Positions 26,249 to 36,604 of a stretch of DNA of 64,000 nt are shown here, in pieces. How positions within the stretch are numbered: position 1 is the first letter of the stretch; every line of letters starts with the position of its first letter. This DNA comes from Phormidesmis priestleyi ULC007 (GTDB lineage Bacteria; Cyanobacteriota; Cyanobacteriia; Leptolyngbyales; Leptolyngbyaceae). The DNA is taken from the NCBI RefSeq assembly GCF_001895925.1, contig NZ_MPPI01000008.1, forward strand, positions 139,868 through 203,867, written 5' to 3'. A program made the translations under genes and the position numbers. The notes beneath the pieces are model-generated. The model was not told the origin of the DNA, did not search any database, and was given only the letters and a program-made list of their open reading frames with translations.

Positions 26249-26516
26249 AACAAATCTCCTGTATTAAATGCTGTTGAAAGTGTAGTGTTTTCAACATCAA
26301 AACTATTACGCAATAGTGTTGATCCCTTCATCTATCAGGAGTGACATTGCTAAAACTGAGATTTATATCATCAGGCAGATTAATTCTCTAAATTAGGCGA
26401 AATCGCCCGAATAAGGTAAAGCTAAAGAAATATAAAAGGCTGAGAAACAATCACAGCAATCAACGATAAGGTAGACTCAGCCATCACTCCGCAATAATTC
26501 TAAAACAGATGTACTT

Positions 26517-27002
26517 ATGGTGAACTATCAGTCTAATCCTGAGACCACTTCAACATCCGCGCTATCGGGCGAAGACCTGGTGGGCGGTGCCAATGGCATC
26601 AACATTAACGAGGTGATTGAGACGGTCATTAACAGTCTTGACCAAACCAATAGCGCTATGGTCAGCCACAATGACAGTGGAAATGTCTGGAAGTTTAAGT
26701 ATGGCAGCGTCGAAGTGTTTGTGCAGCTAACAGGCACAACTGATGATGATATGTTTACGGCTTGGGCAACGGTTCTCGCATTACCCGCTAAAAATGAGCC
26801 GCAGTTAATGAGAAAACTGCTAGAGATGAACTGGAAAACCACATTTGAGTCTGCGTTTGCAATTTTTGAGAATCAGGTTGTTGTCTTGTCAAGCCGCACG
26901 GTGGCTGAGTTATCGCCAGGGGAGATTTCGCGATTGATCACGGTGGTGGCCACGATCGCGGATGACAATGATGATGCTTTACAAGCAGAGTTTGCAGGTT
27001 AA
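26517..27002 (+). CDS. YbjN-domain protein (type III secretion chaperone-like fold)
   Basis: A 161-residue acidic protein. Residues 30-155 match the cyanobacterial YbjN family layout: an N-terminal helix (INEVIETVINSLDQT), strands around VWKFKYGSVEVFVQLTG, then LMRKLLEMNWKTTFESAFAI and a final helix LSPGEISRLITVVATIADD. YbjN proteins share the fold of secretion chaperones, but their function in cyanobacteria is unknown. It ends four bases before the convergent CDC48-like gene begins its 3' end, leaving no room for a separate terminator. Confidence 0.75.
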   Translation: MVNYQSNPETTSTSALSGEDLVGGANGININEVIETVINSLDQTNSAMVSHNDSGNVWKFKYGSVEVFVQLTGTTDDDMFTAWATVLALPAKNEPQLMRKLLEMNWKTTFESAFAIFENQVVVLSSRTVAELSPGEISRLITVVATIADDNDDALQAEFAG

Positions 27003-27006
27003 ATAA

Positions 27007-28824
27007 TTACAGGGGCGATCGCTGACTAGAAAGGCGATCGTAAGCCGCAACAAAATCATCGGTTGTAATGTGAACCGCACTCGGATCGCTCAAACCCTGA
27101 CTGCGATAGCGACGAACTGCTTCTAACGCAGCCTGGTTACTCAACAGGGCCAAGTCTGCCCCGTTCCAGCCTTCGGTTTGAGTTGCCCAAGTGTCTAGAT
27201 CTATATCGGCTAACGGGCGATCGTGATTGTGCACCTGCAAGATCGAAAAGCGACTAGCTTGATCAGGTAAATCGACTTTGATCTGCAAGTCTAACCGTCC
27301 AGCCCGCAACAAGGCAGGATCGAGCGCCTCTGGGCGATTAGTCGCGCCGATCAGCAGCACATTAGAACACTCGTGTAAGCCGTCAAGTTCGGTGAGTAGT
27401 TGACCGACAACGCGATCGCCCACTCCCGAATCACCTTGATAACTGCCTCGTGCTGGAGCAAGGGTATCAATCTCATCAACAAACACAACGCAGGGGGCGG
27501 CTTGTCGCGCTTTCACGAAGAGTTCTCGCACGGCTTGCTCAGATGCCCCGACCCATTTGCTCATTAGTTCAGGGCCGTTAACCGCAATAAAATTTGCCCG
27601 CGCCTGAGACGCAACCGCTTTAGCCAGCAGCGTTTTGCCCGTGCCCGGAGGACCCCAAAGCAGAATGCCTCGTGGCGCTTTGGCTTTAGTGCGCTGATAA
27701 AGTTCGGGATAGAGCAGTGCCCCTTCAACCGATTCTTGTAAACTTTGTTTGACTGATTCGAGTCCGCCGATCGCATCCCAAGCAATGTTAGGTGACTCAA
27801 CTTGTACCGATCGCAAGACAGCAGGTTTAATCTGCTTAATCGCCTCCAGAAAATCGGTCTGCGTCACGCTCATCGTGTGGGGAGTCGGCTGACTCAAAGA
27901 AGGCACCAGACGACGCAACGCAACATAAGCGGCTTTTTGACAAAGGGCTTTCAGGTCTGCACCAACCATTCCGCCAGCTAGATCCGCGATCGTATCCAAG
28001 TTGACCGTTGCATCTAACGACATGGCTCGCGTCAGAATACGAAGAATTTCTAATCGTCCTGCCCGATCGGGGATGCGGAATTGAATCTCTCGATCGAACC
28101 GTCCTGGGCGGCGCAACGCAGGATCGAGGTGTTCAGACCGATTGGTTGCGGCTAAGACAATCACGCCTTTAGTTTTGGCAAACCCATCCATTAAGCTCAA
28201 CAGTTGAGCGACAACGCGCTTTTCGACCTCGCCCTCGACTTTGGAGCGATCGGGCGCGAGACTGTCAATCTCGTCAATAAATATAATGCAGGGCGCAGAG
28301 CGGGAGGCTTTTTCAAACAGACTTCGCAATCGCGCTTCGGCTTCCCCATAATATTTGCCCATGATTTCGGGGCCGACGATCGCGATGTAGTTTACGCCTA
28401 AATCTTCGGCTAACGCACGAGCGGTCAGCGTTTTGCCTGTGCCTGGAGGCCCGACCAATAGCACCCCGCACGGCGGTTCTAACCCAAGTTTGGTGAGCAA
28501 CTCTGAGCGCTTCAGGGGCAATTCTACAAGTTCGCGCAGTTCTCTGACGATTTCAGAAAGTCCGCCGATGCCGCTCAACGACTCTGACGGATAACTATCG
28601 GCAGGCGGCGGCGTGATAATCACCTCACTGACTGATGTTGAAGGAGTCTGCTCATGAGAGGCGGGCGGGGATTCTTGACGAGAAGGGCGGACTTGAGTCC
28701 GGGTTTGCACATCCACCCGAAACCCCCCAGTGTCGCCTCTACCTTCTAAATCTCTGACCAACTCTAGGAGATCTTCAAATCCCCGATCGATGAACTCTTC
28801 AAATTCTTTTAAAAGATCGCTCAT
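27007..28824 (-). CDS. CDC48/VCP-like double AAA+ ATPase
   Basis: A 605-residue protein with two AAA domains. D1 has GPPGTGKTLTARALAEDLG and CIIFIDEIDSLAPDR (about residues 125-190). D2 has GPPGTGKTLLAKAVASQAR and CVVFVDEIDTLAPARGS (about residues 390-455). Both have arginine-finger regions (NRSEHLDPALRRPGRFD, NRPEALDPALLRAGRLD). The archaeal/eukaryotic CDC48 N-domain is missing; instead there are ~95 residues of acidic and Ser/Pro-rich sequence. Such ATPases unfold or segregate protein substrates as hexamers. Some contractile injection systems need an AAA ATPase, but this gene is 10 kb away and on the other strand, so I do not assign it to that system. Confidence 0.9.
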   Translation of the reverse strand: MSDLLKEFEEFIDRGFEDLLELVRDLEGRGDTGGFRVDVQTRTQVRPSRQESPPASHEQTPSTSVSEVIITPPPADSYPSESLSGIGGLSEIVRELRELVELPLKRSELLTKLGLEPPCGVLLVGPPGTGKTLTARALAEDLGVNYIAIVGPEIMGKYYGEAEARLRSLFEKASRSAPCIIFIDEIDSLAPDRSKVEGEVEKRVVAQLLSLMDGFAKTKGVIVLAATNRSEHLDPALRRPGRFDREIQFRIPDRAGRLEILRILTRAMSLDATVNLDTIADLAGGMVGADLKALCQKAAYVALRRLVPSLSQPTPHTMSVTQTDFLEAIKQIKPAVLRSVQVESPNIAWDAIGGLESVKQSLQESVEGALLYPELYQRTKAKAPRGILLWGPPGTGKTLLAKAVASQARANFIAVNGPELMSKWVGASEQAVRELFVKARQAAPCVVFVDEIDTLAPARGSYQGDSGVGDRVVGQLLTELDGLHECSNVLLIGATNRPEALDPALLRAGRLDLQIKVDLPDQASRFSILQVHNHDRPLADIDLDTWATQTEGWNGADLALLSNQAALEAVRRYRSQGLSDPSAVHITTDDFVAAYDRLSSQRSPL

Positions 28825-29168
28825 GTTAGTGTTACCGCCCCAGTGATTTTAGTATAGACATTCCTATCCTCAGCCGGGGCACTCCCACTACCGCAGAAAT
28901 CATTCCCTGCCGACAAAAATTTTCTTATTCAACTCTTAACCGTTAATTATCAGGTTCATTAACTCAACAGACTATTGTTCATACTGATGTGTAAATAATT
29001 TCTCGTTTGCCTGCATAAATCTACCAGGCAGCGAATCGAATTGATTATTTGATGTAATCACTTCAGCAATTTGAACGTTATTTCCAAAGTTTAAGCCAAG
29101 TGAATGGCCTGCAATTAAATTGACTGCTGGATTTTAGGGTCTAGTTCTTTTCTATTGGATAAAATTTC
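28825..29168. promoter_or_regulatory. Divergent intergenic region, 344 bp, with a Pho-box-like motif
   Basis: No gene is seen. It is A/T-rich in the middle. Around 28935-28966 the string CTTAACCGTTAATTATCAGG, continuing TTCATTAACT, has two TTAAC-type octamers in an 11-bp phasing. This loosely resembles tandem cyanobacterial Pho boxes (CTTAACCT spaced by 3). The gene 200 bases downstream encodes a secreted phosphodiester hydrolase, which makes phosphate control plausible. The match is partial: only the first and third octamers fit. Confidence 0.3.
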
Positions 29169-32100
29169 ATGAATAGTGACGTTTTGCCTCAAGCTTCTAC
29201 CATTTTTGCCAATCCTGGTTTGACTACTGAGATTAGTGCTTCTCGCCAACTGGTGGCTTCTGCTCTAGATGCTCAAGTGCGCTCCGATCGTCCATCTCAC
29301 CTAGTATCTCGTGGAGACAAAGACGTAATTATTGAGGGCTTCAACGGTGTAGGAACTGGGATCAATCCGTTAGAGGGGACGATCGCGAAAGCTGACACCC
29401 TCACATTTCAAGGAGAAGGATTGATTGCAAAATCAATGCTCTTGACTCAGCAGGGCGATCATGTAGTGATTACATTTGACAACATTAAAGATACGAAAGT
29501 CACATTAAAGGATTTCAAGCTAGAAAACTTAGACAACCTGCAAAAATCGACAGGTTCAACGGTTGACTTAAGCAATATTATCTTCAATGGGAAAAATAGC
29601 TCGACCGATAGTTTTGATGTCTTTAATGCTGATTGGCAGAAAAAGCAAATTTTTAATCGCAATAGTGTCACGTTTCTCAACGATTTGGATAACACGATTC
29701 AGGGATTCGATCGCTCCGATGATGTGATTAACGGTCAGGGAGGTGACGATCGCATCAAAGGCAAAGGCGGTAACGATATTCTGCGCGGCGGCGATGGCAA
29801 TGATCTGATTCGCGGCGGTCTGGGCAACGATCAGCTAGACGGCGGTGCAGGCAGCGACACCTTTGTGCTGGCGCGAGGCGAAGGAACTGACACGATCAAA
29901 GATTTTAGTCTCAAAGATAAAGATCGAATTGCGCTGATTGGAGGATTAACTTTTGAGCAATTAGCGATCGACGCAGGCACGAATGCAAATGCCAACGATA
30001 CGCTGATTCGAGAGGTTAACACAGGCGAAATTCTTGCCATTCTCAAAGGAGTCAAATCAACCACGATCGACGACACCGCTTTTGTTAGATTAGACGATGA
30101 CTATCAAGCAATTTCAACTAACATCAGTCAACTAATAGGACGCGCTGTTCTTCCTGCCGCTACGTTTGCGACTGGGGCGACTTCTGGACAGTTTTTGACC
30201 CTCAACAATGACGGCACGATCGCAACGCTCAACGCTAATGGACAATCCGTTCCCTTCAACGGACAACCGACTCAAGGATTTTCTGCCGTCCTGCCCGGTG
30301 CAAAACCAGGAACCTATTTGGTGTTGGTCGATAATGGCTATGGCGCAAAGGCAAACTCTGCCGATTCGCTGCTGCGATTTTATGCGGTCGAGCCAGACTT
30401 TACGACGGGTAAAGTTTATCCGGTTAGCGTCAAGACGGGCGATCGCTTAGACAGTTTTACGAGTGATAGCCTGTTTCAACTCAACGATCGCAACAACATC
30501 CTCAAAGACTTTCAGACGATTGTTGCCGATCTCAACACCTATCCCGGTAGTGACAAACTCCAACCCGGCGGAATTCCAGTTGATCCTGCAATTAAAGCGG
30601 GTCGCTTGCTCACAGGCGCAGATTTTGACTTAGAATCGTTCCGGCGATCGAGCGATGGCACCTACTGGTTTGGCGAAGAATTCGGACTCTTCTTACTGCA
30701 CACTGACGCAAAAGGCACACTTCTCGAAGCCCCGATTCCCACGCCCAACGCTTTGCCATTAAACACCCTCAATGGACAAGACCCGATCGTGATTGGGCAC
30801 CGGGGCGTAAGTGGATTGCGACCAGAACACACGCTCGCGTCTTATCAGTTAGCGATCGACTTAGGCGCTGATTTTGTTGAGCCAGATTTGGTTTCTACAA
30901 AAGATGGGGTGCTAATTGCCCGTCACGAAGTCAACATCAAAGACACAACTGATGTTGCCAATCATCCAGAGTTTGCCAGCCGCTTCACGACCAAAACGAT
31001 CGATGGCACTGCCGAAACGGGCTGGTTTGCCGACGACTTCACCCTCGCCGAGATCAAGACTCTGCGGGCAAAAGAGCGGCTTGCCTTCCGCGATCAATCG
31101 TTTAACGGTCAGTTTGAAATTCCGACGTTGCAGGAAATCATTGACCTGGTGAAAAAGGTAGAAACGACCACGGGCAAGAAAATCGGCATCTATCCCGAAA
31201 CTAAACATCCGACCTATCACACGAGTGTAGGTCTAGCATTAGAAATTCCTCTAGTCAGCATTCTCAAAGCAAATAATTTTACCGATCCCAGTCGCGTATT
31301 TATTCAATCGTTTGAAGTGGGGAATCTGAAGGCGCTAAATCAGTTAATCGATGTGCCTCTGATTCAACTTTATGATGCTAGTGATGTGGCGCTAGACGGT
31401 TCACTGATTGAGATTCAGCCCTACGATTTTGTGGTGAGCGGCGACAAGCGCACCTACGCCGATCTGCGAACTCCTGAAGGGTTGGCAGAGGTGGCAACTT
31501 ACGCCGATGGCATCGGGCCCTGGAAGCGGATGATTGTCTCAGTTAAAGGAGTTGATGCTAATGGCGACGGCATTGCTGATGATGTGAATGGTGACGGCAC
31601 AGTGGATGATGCCGACAAGACCATCACCCCGCCCACGTCGCTGATCACCGATGCTCACAATGCAGGCTTGCTCGTCCATCCTTACACGTTCCGCAACGAG
31701 ACGCGCTATCTAGCATCCGATTATAAAGGCGACCCAGAGCGAGAGATTCGGCAGTTTATTGGGTTAGGCGTAGATGGGTTCTTCACCGATTTTGCGGGCA
31801 CTGGCAAAGCGGCGCGTGATTTTGTGACTCAGCAGTTTGTGCGATCGCCCGACAATCCTGCCTTTGCCAATCTCTCAGAAGCAGACAAAATTAAATCGGC
31901 TAATCTGCCTCGATCGAAAGGATTTGAAGGCATGGCACTCAACGCAACGGGCGACAAACTCTATACGATGTTAGAAGGCGCGATCGTCAGCGATTCAAAT
32001 CAAAACCGATTGCTAATCAATGAGTTTGATCTCAAAACCAAACAATACACCGGAGAAACATTTTCCTATCGGTTAAACGCACCCGGACGAGCGATCGGAG

Positions 32101-32501
32101 ACTTGACTGCGATCAATGATCACGAATTTATCGTGATTGAAAGAGACAGCGGACAGGGGAATGCGAGTGATCCGGCATTTACCAATCCTGCCCGGTCTAA
32201 AAAACTCTACAAAATTGATTTGAATGTGATCGATCAAGATGGCTTTGTCGAAAAAGAGCTATTAGCAGATTTGCTGAATATCTCTGACCCGCAAGCGATC
32301 GGCGGCAACGGCACCACAAACGGCGTATTTACCTTTCCCTTTACGACGATCGAAGATGTGCTGCCGATCGATGCTCAAACTCTGCTGGTAATCAACGACA
32401 ACAACTATCCCTTTAGCGTCGGTCGGACTTTAGGACAGCCCGACAACAGCGAATTCATCGAAATCAAGTTAAGCAAGCCTCTCGATTTAAAGGTGCGTTA
32501 A
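29169..32501 (+). CDS. Secreted RTX protein: phytase/esterase-like domain split by a glycerophosphodiester phosphodiesterase
   Basis: An 1110-residue protein. Residues about 45-185 are a beta-rich start. Residues 185-235 contain hemolysin-type calcium nonapeptides ([20 protein letters not shown]). Residues about 310-540 begin a phytase-like esterase propeller ([20 protein letters not shown]). A full GDPD domain follows, with [40 protein letters not shown] and [16 protein letters not shown] (about 540-890). The propeller resumes at [20 protein letters not shown] to the end. The absence of a Sec signal and the RTX repeats suggest type I secretion. Expected role: hydrolysis of phosphodiesters or organic phosphate outside the cell. 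A MITE follows directly; its target duplication overlaps the stop codon. Confidence 0.88.
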   Translation: MNSDVLPQASTIFANPGLTTEISASRQLVASALDAQVRSDRPSHLVSRGDKDVIIEGFNGVGTGINPLEGTIAKADTLTFQGEGLIAKSMLLTQQGDHVVITFDNIKDTKVTLKDFKLENLDNLQKSTGSTVDLSNIIFNGKNSSTDSFDVFNADWQKKQIFNRNSVTFLNDLDNTIQGFDRSDDVINGQGGDDRIKGKGGNDILRGGDGNDLIRGGLGNDQLDGGAGSDTFVLARGEGTDTIKDFSLKDKDRIALIGGLTFEQLAIDAGTNANANDTLIREVNTGEILAILKGVKSTTIDDTAFVRLDDDYQAISTNISQLIGRAVLPAATFATGATSGQFLTLNNDGTIATLNANGQSVPFNGQPTQGFSAVLPGAKPGTYLVLVDNGYGAKANSADSLLRFYAVEPDFTTGKVYPVSVKTGDRLDSFTSDSLFQLNDRNNILKDFQTIVADLNTYPGSDKLQPGGIPVDPAIKAGRLLTGADFDLESFRRSSDGTYWFGEEFGLFLLHTDAKGTLLEAPIPTPNALPLNTLNGQDPIVIGHRGVSGLRPEHTLASYQLAIDLGADFVEPDLVSTKDGVLIARHEVNIKDTTDVANHPEFASRFTTKTIDGTAETGWFADDFTLAEIKTLRAKERLAFRDQSFNGQFEIPTLQEIIDLVKKVETTTGKKIGIYPETKHPTYHTSVGLALEIPLVSILKANNFTDPSRVFIQSFEVGNLKALNQLIDVPLIQLYDASDVALDGSLIEIQPYDFVVSGDKRTYADLRTPEGLAEVATYADGIGPWKRMIVSVKGVDANGDGIADDVNGDGTVDDADKTITPPTSLITDAHNAGLLVHPYTFRNETRYLASDYKGDPEREIRQFIGLGVDGFFTDFAGTGKAARDFVTQQFVRSPDNPAFANLSEADKIKSANLPRSKGFEGMALNATGDKLYTMLEGAIVSDSNQNRLLINEFDLKTKQYTGETFSYRLNAPGRAIGDLTAINDHEFIVIERDSGQGNASDPAFTNPARSKKLYKIDLNVIDQDGFVEKELLADLLNISDPQAIGGNGTTNGVFTFPFTTIEDVLPIDAQTLLVINDNNYPFSVGRTLGQPDNSEFIEIKLSKPLDLKVR

Positions 32502-32685
32502 GTTAACGTCAGTTCGGCGAGTTTTTTCGCTTCGTTCTCAGCGGCTTCTGCCCCCTAAATCCCCCATTTTGGGGGACTTCAAGCCAAAATCTCCGGTTCA
32601 AAGTCCCCCAATTTTAGGGGATTTAGGGGGGCTTCCCGAATTCATCATCGGAGCGAACCGCGTTTGTCGAACTCACGTTAAGTTA
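32499..32685. mobile_element. MITE-like element, copy D, with 7-bp target duplication TAAGTTA
   Basis: The element is 32506-32678 (173 bp). The left end is ACGTCAGTTCGGCGAG and the right end TGTCGAACTCACGT. It is flanked by TAAGTTA at 32499-32505 and 32679-32685. The first TAAGTTA contains the stop codon TAA of the preceding gene. The core inverted pair is CCCCCTAAATCCCCC / GGGGATTTAGGGGG. Confidence 0.9.
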
Positions 32686-32719
32686 CAGTGATCGTTGATT
32701 AATAATCGGCGTGGCAGAA

Positions 32720-32812
32720 TGCGGGAATGAAATAGCTGTAGAGGTAGCACCCCCGTGCCTACCCCTGACGGCGGGCAACCACCGGGGGATTGCCCCTACT
32801 CAATTATCCCGC
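32720..32812. repeat. Dispersed GC-rich repeat, most complete copy
   Basis: GCGGGAATGAAATAGCTGTA at the left and CTACTCAATTATCCCGC at the right are imperfect inverted ends. Between them are GGTAGCACCCCCGTGCCTAC and GGGCAACCACCGGGGGATTG. It is the reference for the partial copies at 5860-5912 and 60422-60692. It abuts the gcvH stop codon. Confidence 0.7.
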
Positions 32813-32818
32813 AATTTA

Positions 32819-33202
32819 CTAAATGCCTTCAACCTGGTCACGATAATCAGTCGCCGTTAAAGCATCATCCAAATCGTCAAAATTGTTGACTCGAATTTTG
32901 AGCAGCCAACCTTCAAGGTAAGGATCGTCTGCAAGCTGCTCTGGCGCGTCAACCATTGCGGCGTTGCTCTCGATCACAGTGCCCGTTACGGGAGACTTTA
33001 AATCTTCGACCGCTTTGACCGATTCAACGGTGCCAAAGCTTTCCCCTTTTTCGACCGCAGTGCCCACGTCAGGCAACTCTAGAAACACAATGTCACCGAG
33101 TTGATCGATCGCAAAGGCACTAATGCCCACAGTGGCAATTTCGCCTTCAAGTCGTACATATTCGTGAGTGTCGAGATATTTCAGATCTTCGGGATATTCC
33201 AT
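32819..33202 (-). CDS. gcvH: Glycine cleavage system H protein
   Basis: The lipoylated carrier that shuttles the aminomethyl group between GcvP, GcvT and Lpd, central to photorespiratory glycine oxidation in cyanobacteria. The 127 residues start [16 protein letters not shown]. The lipoyl-lysine is K63 in [16 protein letters not shown], and the C-terminal part [10 protein letters not shown] is typical. The length is standard. It is downstream of gcvT on the same strand, but a Uma2 gene lies between them; gcvP is not in the window. Confidence 0.97.
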   Translation of the reverse strand: MEYPEDLKYLDTHEYVRLEGEIATVGISAFAIDQLGDIVFLELPDVGTAVEKGESFGTVESVKAVEDLKSPVTGTVIESNAAMVDAPEQLADDPYLEGWLLKIRVNNFDDLDDALTATDYRDQVEGI

Positions 33203-33275
33203 CGCTATTTAATGGGTACTCGATCGCTAAATTCAGCCTGTCTCAAAATCTTACCCTTGCCCGCACGTTTTTCAG

Positions 33276-33818
33276 CTAATCAAACTCTGGTGCCCATAGA
33301 TCAACGACTTGCACTTCCCAGCCAGGAAGCAGATCGGGAACGGTCAGCACATCGCCATCACGAAGCGTGACGATCGCTTGCTCAGATCGATGAACCTCAA
33401 CAGTACGATCGTCAGGGTTGATCAAAATCCCCACTCTCGTTCCCAACGATAAAAACTCTTGAATCTTGGTTCTAATCGCCTCTAAAGAATCGGTCGGAGA
33501 CTTGACTTCTACGGTCAGATCTGGGGCGAGTTGAGCAAAAGACTTGGGGCTACGGCGCAGTCGTTCTGCCAGCACGAAGGAAGCATCTGGGGCCCGCAGG
33601 TCTGAATTGGGCAACCGAAACCCGGCACTAGAAGCCGCGATCCGTCCTAGTTTTCGGGGTCTAACCCAGTTTCCCAAAACTCGGATCACTTCGGCTGCCA
33701 CTTCATCTGACTCATAGCCTGATGGACTCATAACCACAATTTCTCCCTTGATTAGCTCCATCCGCCAATCGGGATGATCTGCCTGCAACGCTGTTAAATC
33801 TTCAACTGTGAGAGACAT
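33276..33818 (-). CDS. Uma2-family protein inside the gcvT-gcvH unit
   Basis: A 180-residue Uma2 (DUF820) protein: MSLTVEDLTALQADHPDWRM, MELIKGEIVVMSPSG, LRAPDASFVLAERL, DLTVEVKSPTDSLEAIRTKI and EVQVVDLW. The family has a PD-(D/E)XK nuclease-like core, and the conserved D and ExK positions (APDASF, TVEVKSP) are present. TAGGAGG precedes the ATG at 33818. It lies 15 bp after gcvT and 73 bp before gcvH in the same orientation, so it is probably co-transcribed. Function unknown. Confidence 0.9.
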   Translation of the reverse strand: MSLTVEDLTALQADHPDWRMELIKGEIVVMSPSGYESDEVAAEVIRVLGNWVRPRKLGRIAASSAGFRLPNSDLRAPDASFVLAERLRRSPKSFAQLAPDLTVEVKSPTDSLEAIRTKIQEFLSLGTRVGILINPDDRTVEVHRSEQAIVTLRDGDVLTVPDLLPGWEVQVVDLWAPEFD

Positions 33819-33833
33819 ACGACCTCCTAAAAG

Positions 33834-34958
33834 TTAGACTTTTTTGGCTCGATAAAACGGTCGCTTGACCACGATCGCCGGATAATTCTTTCCCCGAATC
33901 TCAACTTCGACAGATTGCCCCACCTGAGCCAGCGCGATCGGAACGTAGGCCAGCGCGATCGCGCATCCCACCGTCGGGGCAAGAGTGCCGCTCGTGACGA
34001 TGCCGACTGCTTGACCGTCGTGCAGCACTGGGTAATGATGACGGGCAATATTGCGACCCTGCATTTGCAGCCCGACTAGCCGTTTGGTGACCCCAGATTT
34101 TTTTTGCTGCTCAAGCGCCGATCGCCCGATAAAATCACCTTTGGTGTCGAGGTGAACCAGCCAGCCCAATCCGGCTTCTAGAGGCGTGGTGGTGTCGTCG
34201 ATGTCTTGCCCATAAAGTGCCATCGCCGCTTCTAATCGCAGGGTGTCGCGTGCGCCCAAACCACACGGAGTCACACCGGAGGCGAGGAGCGATCGCCAAA
34301 GCTCGATCGCGACTTCTGGGTCAAGCATTACCTCAAACCCATCTTCCCCGGTGTAGCCTGTGCGCGCCAGAAACGCGGGCTGACCCAAAACATTGGCTTC
34401 TAAATGTCCGAAGGCTTTAATGGGAGAGAGGTCAGCGTCTACCAATGCTTGCAGATGTCGTACGGCATCCGGCCCCTGCACGGCAATTAACGCTTTAGAG
34501 AGCGAATAATCTTCAAAGCTCATCTGACTGAGATCTAGATGTTCGAGCATCCAGGTTTTATCTTTCAGCGTGGTAGCAGCGTTGACAATGATCATCCAGC
34601 GCTGATCGCCATCCAAAATTCCCTGGTAATAGAAGATCAGATCGTCAATAATCCCACCTTCAGGATTCAGCAAAACCGTGTACTGAGCCTGACCGATTTG
34701 CAAACGGCTGAGATCAGACGGCACCAAGGTTTGGATTTGACTCAAAACATCTTTGCCCTTGAGCGCAAACTTGCCCATGTGCGAGATGTCAAACATGCCA
34801 GCAGCCGTGCGAACTGCTTGATGTTCTTGCCCAATGCCGCTAAATTGCACAGGCATTTCCCAGCCTGAGAAGCCAGTCATGCGCGCTCTGAGTTCGACGG
34901 CAAGCGCAAAGAGAGACGTTCGAGCTAGGAGGTCTGGGGTTTTGGTTGGGTCAGTCAC
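33834..34958 (-). CDS. gcvT: Aminomethyltransferase (glycine cleavage T protein)
   Basis: Transfers the methylene group from H-protein-bound aminomethyl to tetrahydrofolate, releasing ammonia. Characteristic blocks: [82 protein letters not shown] and [19 protein letters not shown]. The length of 374 residues is normal. The N-terminus has ~12 extra residues ([12 protein letters not shown]) before the usual start. First gene of a gcvT-uma2-gcvH unit. I see no glycine riboswitch in the short leader; a MITE begins 72 bp upstream. Confidence 0.97.
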   Translation of the reverse strand: MTDPTKTPDLLARTSLFALAVELRARMTGFSGWEMPVQFSGIGQEHQAVRTAAGMFDISHMGKFALKGKDVLSQIQTLVPSDLSRLQIGQAQYTVLLNPEGGIIDDLIFYYQGILDGDQRWMIIVNAATTLKDKTWMLEHLDLSQMSFEDYSLSKALIAVQGPDAVRHLQALVDADLSPIKAFGHLEANVLGQPAFLARTGYTGEDGFEVMLDPEVAIELWRSLLASGVTPCGLGARDTLRLEAAMALYGQDIDDTTTPLEAGLGWLVHLDTKGDFIGRSALEQQKKSGVTKRLVGLQMQGRNIARHHYPVLHDGQAVGIVTSGTLAPTVGCAIALAYVPIALAQVGQSVEVEIRGKNYPAIVVKRPFYRAKKV

Positions 34959-35029
34959 AGCAGCGATCGTCCTCTCTATTTTTTATCCTTAAGCTAGCAG
35001 GGAAAAAAGAATTGATCCCGGATGCTGCC

Positions 35030-35204
35030 TTGATTAACGTCAGTTCGACGAGTTTTTTCGCTTCGTCAAGAGCGGCTTCTGCCCCCTAAATCCCCCATTC
35101 TGGGGGACTTCAAGCCAAAATTTCCGGTTCAAAGTCCCCCAATTTTGGGGGATTTAGGGGGCGCAATGGACTGGTAACGAAGTCGTCGAATTCACGTTGG
35201 ATTG
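35030..35204. mobile_element. MITE-like element, copy E, degenerate target duplication
   Basis: The element is 35037-35197 (161 bp), with ends ACGTCAGTTCGACGAG and CGTCGAATTCACGT. The flanking heptamers TTGATTA and TGGATTG agree at 5 of 7 positions, as expected for an older insertion. The core has the same nested inverted pairs. It occupies most of the 347-bp gap between gcvT and glgC. The rest (35205-35305) is the glgC upstream region, where TTGACA occurs at 35214-35219 without a convincing -10. Confidence 0.8.
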
Positions 35205-35305
35205 TGATCCCCCTTGACAATCTTCTTCTGTTTACCCCTTGTCAACGGCACCATACAGACAGACACTATTGATGGGAGTTGAAGTGGCAGCAACGAGGTT
35301 TCTTT

Positions 35306-36604
35306 GTGAAAAAAGTATTAGCAATCATCTTAGGCGGTGGAGCCGGAACTCGCCTCTACCCATTAACGAAGCAACGTGCAAAGCCTGCGGTGCCGCTCGC
35401 CGGAAAGTATCGCTTGATTGATATTCCAGTCAGTAATTGCATTAATTCAGAAATCTTTAAGATTTACGTTCTCACTCAATTCAACTCTGCTTCTCTCAAC
35501 CGACACCTCACCAGAGCCTACAATTTCTCGTCTGGGTTTAACGATGGCTTTGTCGAAGTCTTAGCCGCCCAGCAAACTCCTGAAAATCCCAACTGGTTTC
35601 AGGGCACTGCCGACGCGGTGCGCCAATATGATTGGCTGTTTCAAGAGTGGGATGTGGATGAATATTTAATTCTCTCTGGTGATCACTTATATCGGATGGA
35701 TTATCGCCAGTTTGTGCAGCGTCACCGCGATACGGGTGCTGATGTTACGCTGTCAGTCGTGCCGATGGATGAGCGTCGTGCGTCTGATTTTGGCTTGATG
35801 AAGATCGATCAGGCAGGGCGAGTCATCGACTTTAGCGAGAAGCCCAAAGGCGACGCGCTCAAAGACATGCAGGTCGATACTACAGTTTTAGGGCTGACCG
35901 CAGAGCAAGCGCAAGAAAATCCTTATATTGCTTCGATGGGCATTTATGTCTTTAAAAAAGAGGCATTAATGAAACTGCTGCGGCAAGATCTTGATCAAAC
36001 TGATTTTGGCAAAGAGATTATCCCGGCTTCTGCTAAAACGCACAACATTCAAGCGTTTTTGTTTAACGATTATTGGGCTGACATTGGGACGATCGAAGCC
36101 TTCTATGAAGCAAACTTGGCGCTGACTCAACAGCCCAACCCTCCCTTCAGCTTCTATGACGACAAAGCGCCGATCTATACCCGCCATCGCTTTCTGCCGC
36201 CCAGCAAATATTTTGACTGCAAAATCACCGAGTCGTTAATCGGCGAAGGCTGCATTCTCAAAGACTGCCGCATTAGCCATTCAGTGTTAGGAGTGCGATC
36301 GCGAATTGAGGGCGGAGCTACGATCGAAGACACGCTAATCATGGGGGCTGACTTCTATGAAGACTATGCCGAACGGGAATCAGGACTCGCTTGTGACGAT
36401 CCTCAAGTTCCGTTAGGCATCGGCAGAGACTCCGTAATCCGACGGGCCATTGTCGATAAAAACGCCCGCATCGGCTGCAATGTTCACATTGTCAACAAAG
36501 ACCGCGTTGAAGAAGCCAATCGAGAAAATCAAGGCTTCTACATTCGCAGTGGCATTGTGGTGGTGTTAAAAAATGGGCTGATTCCCGACGGGACGGTGAT
36601 TTAG
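35306..36604 (+). CDS. glgC: Glucose-1-phosphate adenylyltransferase (ADP-glucose pyrophosphorylase)
   Basis: Makes ADP-glucose from glucose-1-phosphate and ATP for glycogen synthesis. I take the GTG at 35306 as start because the product then begins [20 protein letters not shown] (GTG read as Met), the standard cyanobacterial GlgC N-terminus; GAGG lies 8 bases upstream. Other blocks: [60 protein letters not shown], the glucose-1-P site [20 protein letters not shown], and the C-terminal left-handed helix region with [15 protein letters not shown]. 432 residues, normal length. The stop codon TAG is formed at the junction with MITE copy F. Confidence 0.97.
   Translation: MKKVLAIILGGGAGTRLYPLTKQRAKPAVPLAGKYRLIDIPVSNCINSEIFKIYVLTQFNSASLNRHLTRAYNFSSGFNDGFVEVLAAQQTPENPNWFQGTADAVRQYDWLFQEWDVDEYLILSGDHLYRMDYRQFVQRHRDTGADVTLSVVPMDERRASDFGLMKIDQAGRVIDFSEKPKGDALKDMQVDTTVLGLTAEQAQENPYIASMGIYVFKKEALMKLLRQDLDQTDFGKEIIPASAKTHNIQAFLFNDYWADIGTIEAFYEANLALTQQPNPPFSFYDDKAPIYTRHRFLPPSKYFDCKITESLIGEGCILKDCRISHSVLGVRSRIEGGATIEDTLIMGADFYEDYAERESGLACDDPQVPLGIGRDSVIRRAIVDKNARIGCNVHIVNKDRVEEANRENQGFYIRSGIVVVLKNGLIPDGTVI

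Noticed and set aside
27007..28824. Double AAA ATPase as the ATPase (Cis15) of the injection system
   Set aside because: It is 10 kb away, on the opposite strand, separated by glgC, gcv and aroF genes, and is of the CDC48 type.
34959..35036. Glycine riboswitch upstream of gcvT
   Set aside because: The leader is short and lacks the conserved glycine aptamer elements; the rest of the gap is a MITE.
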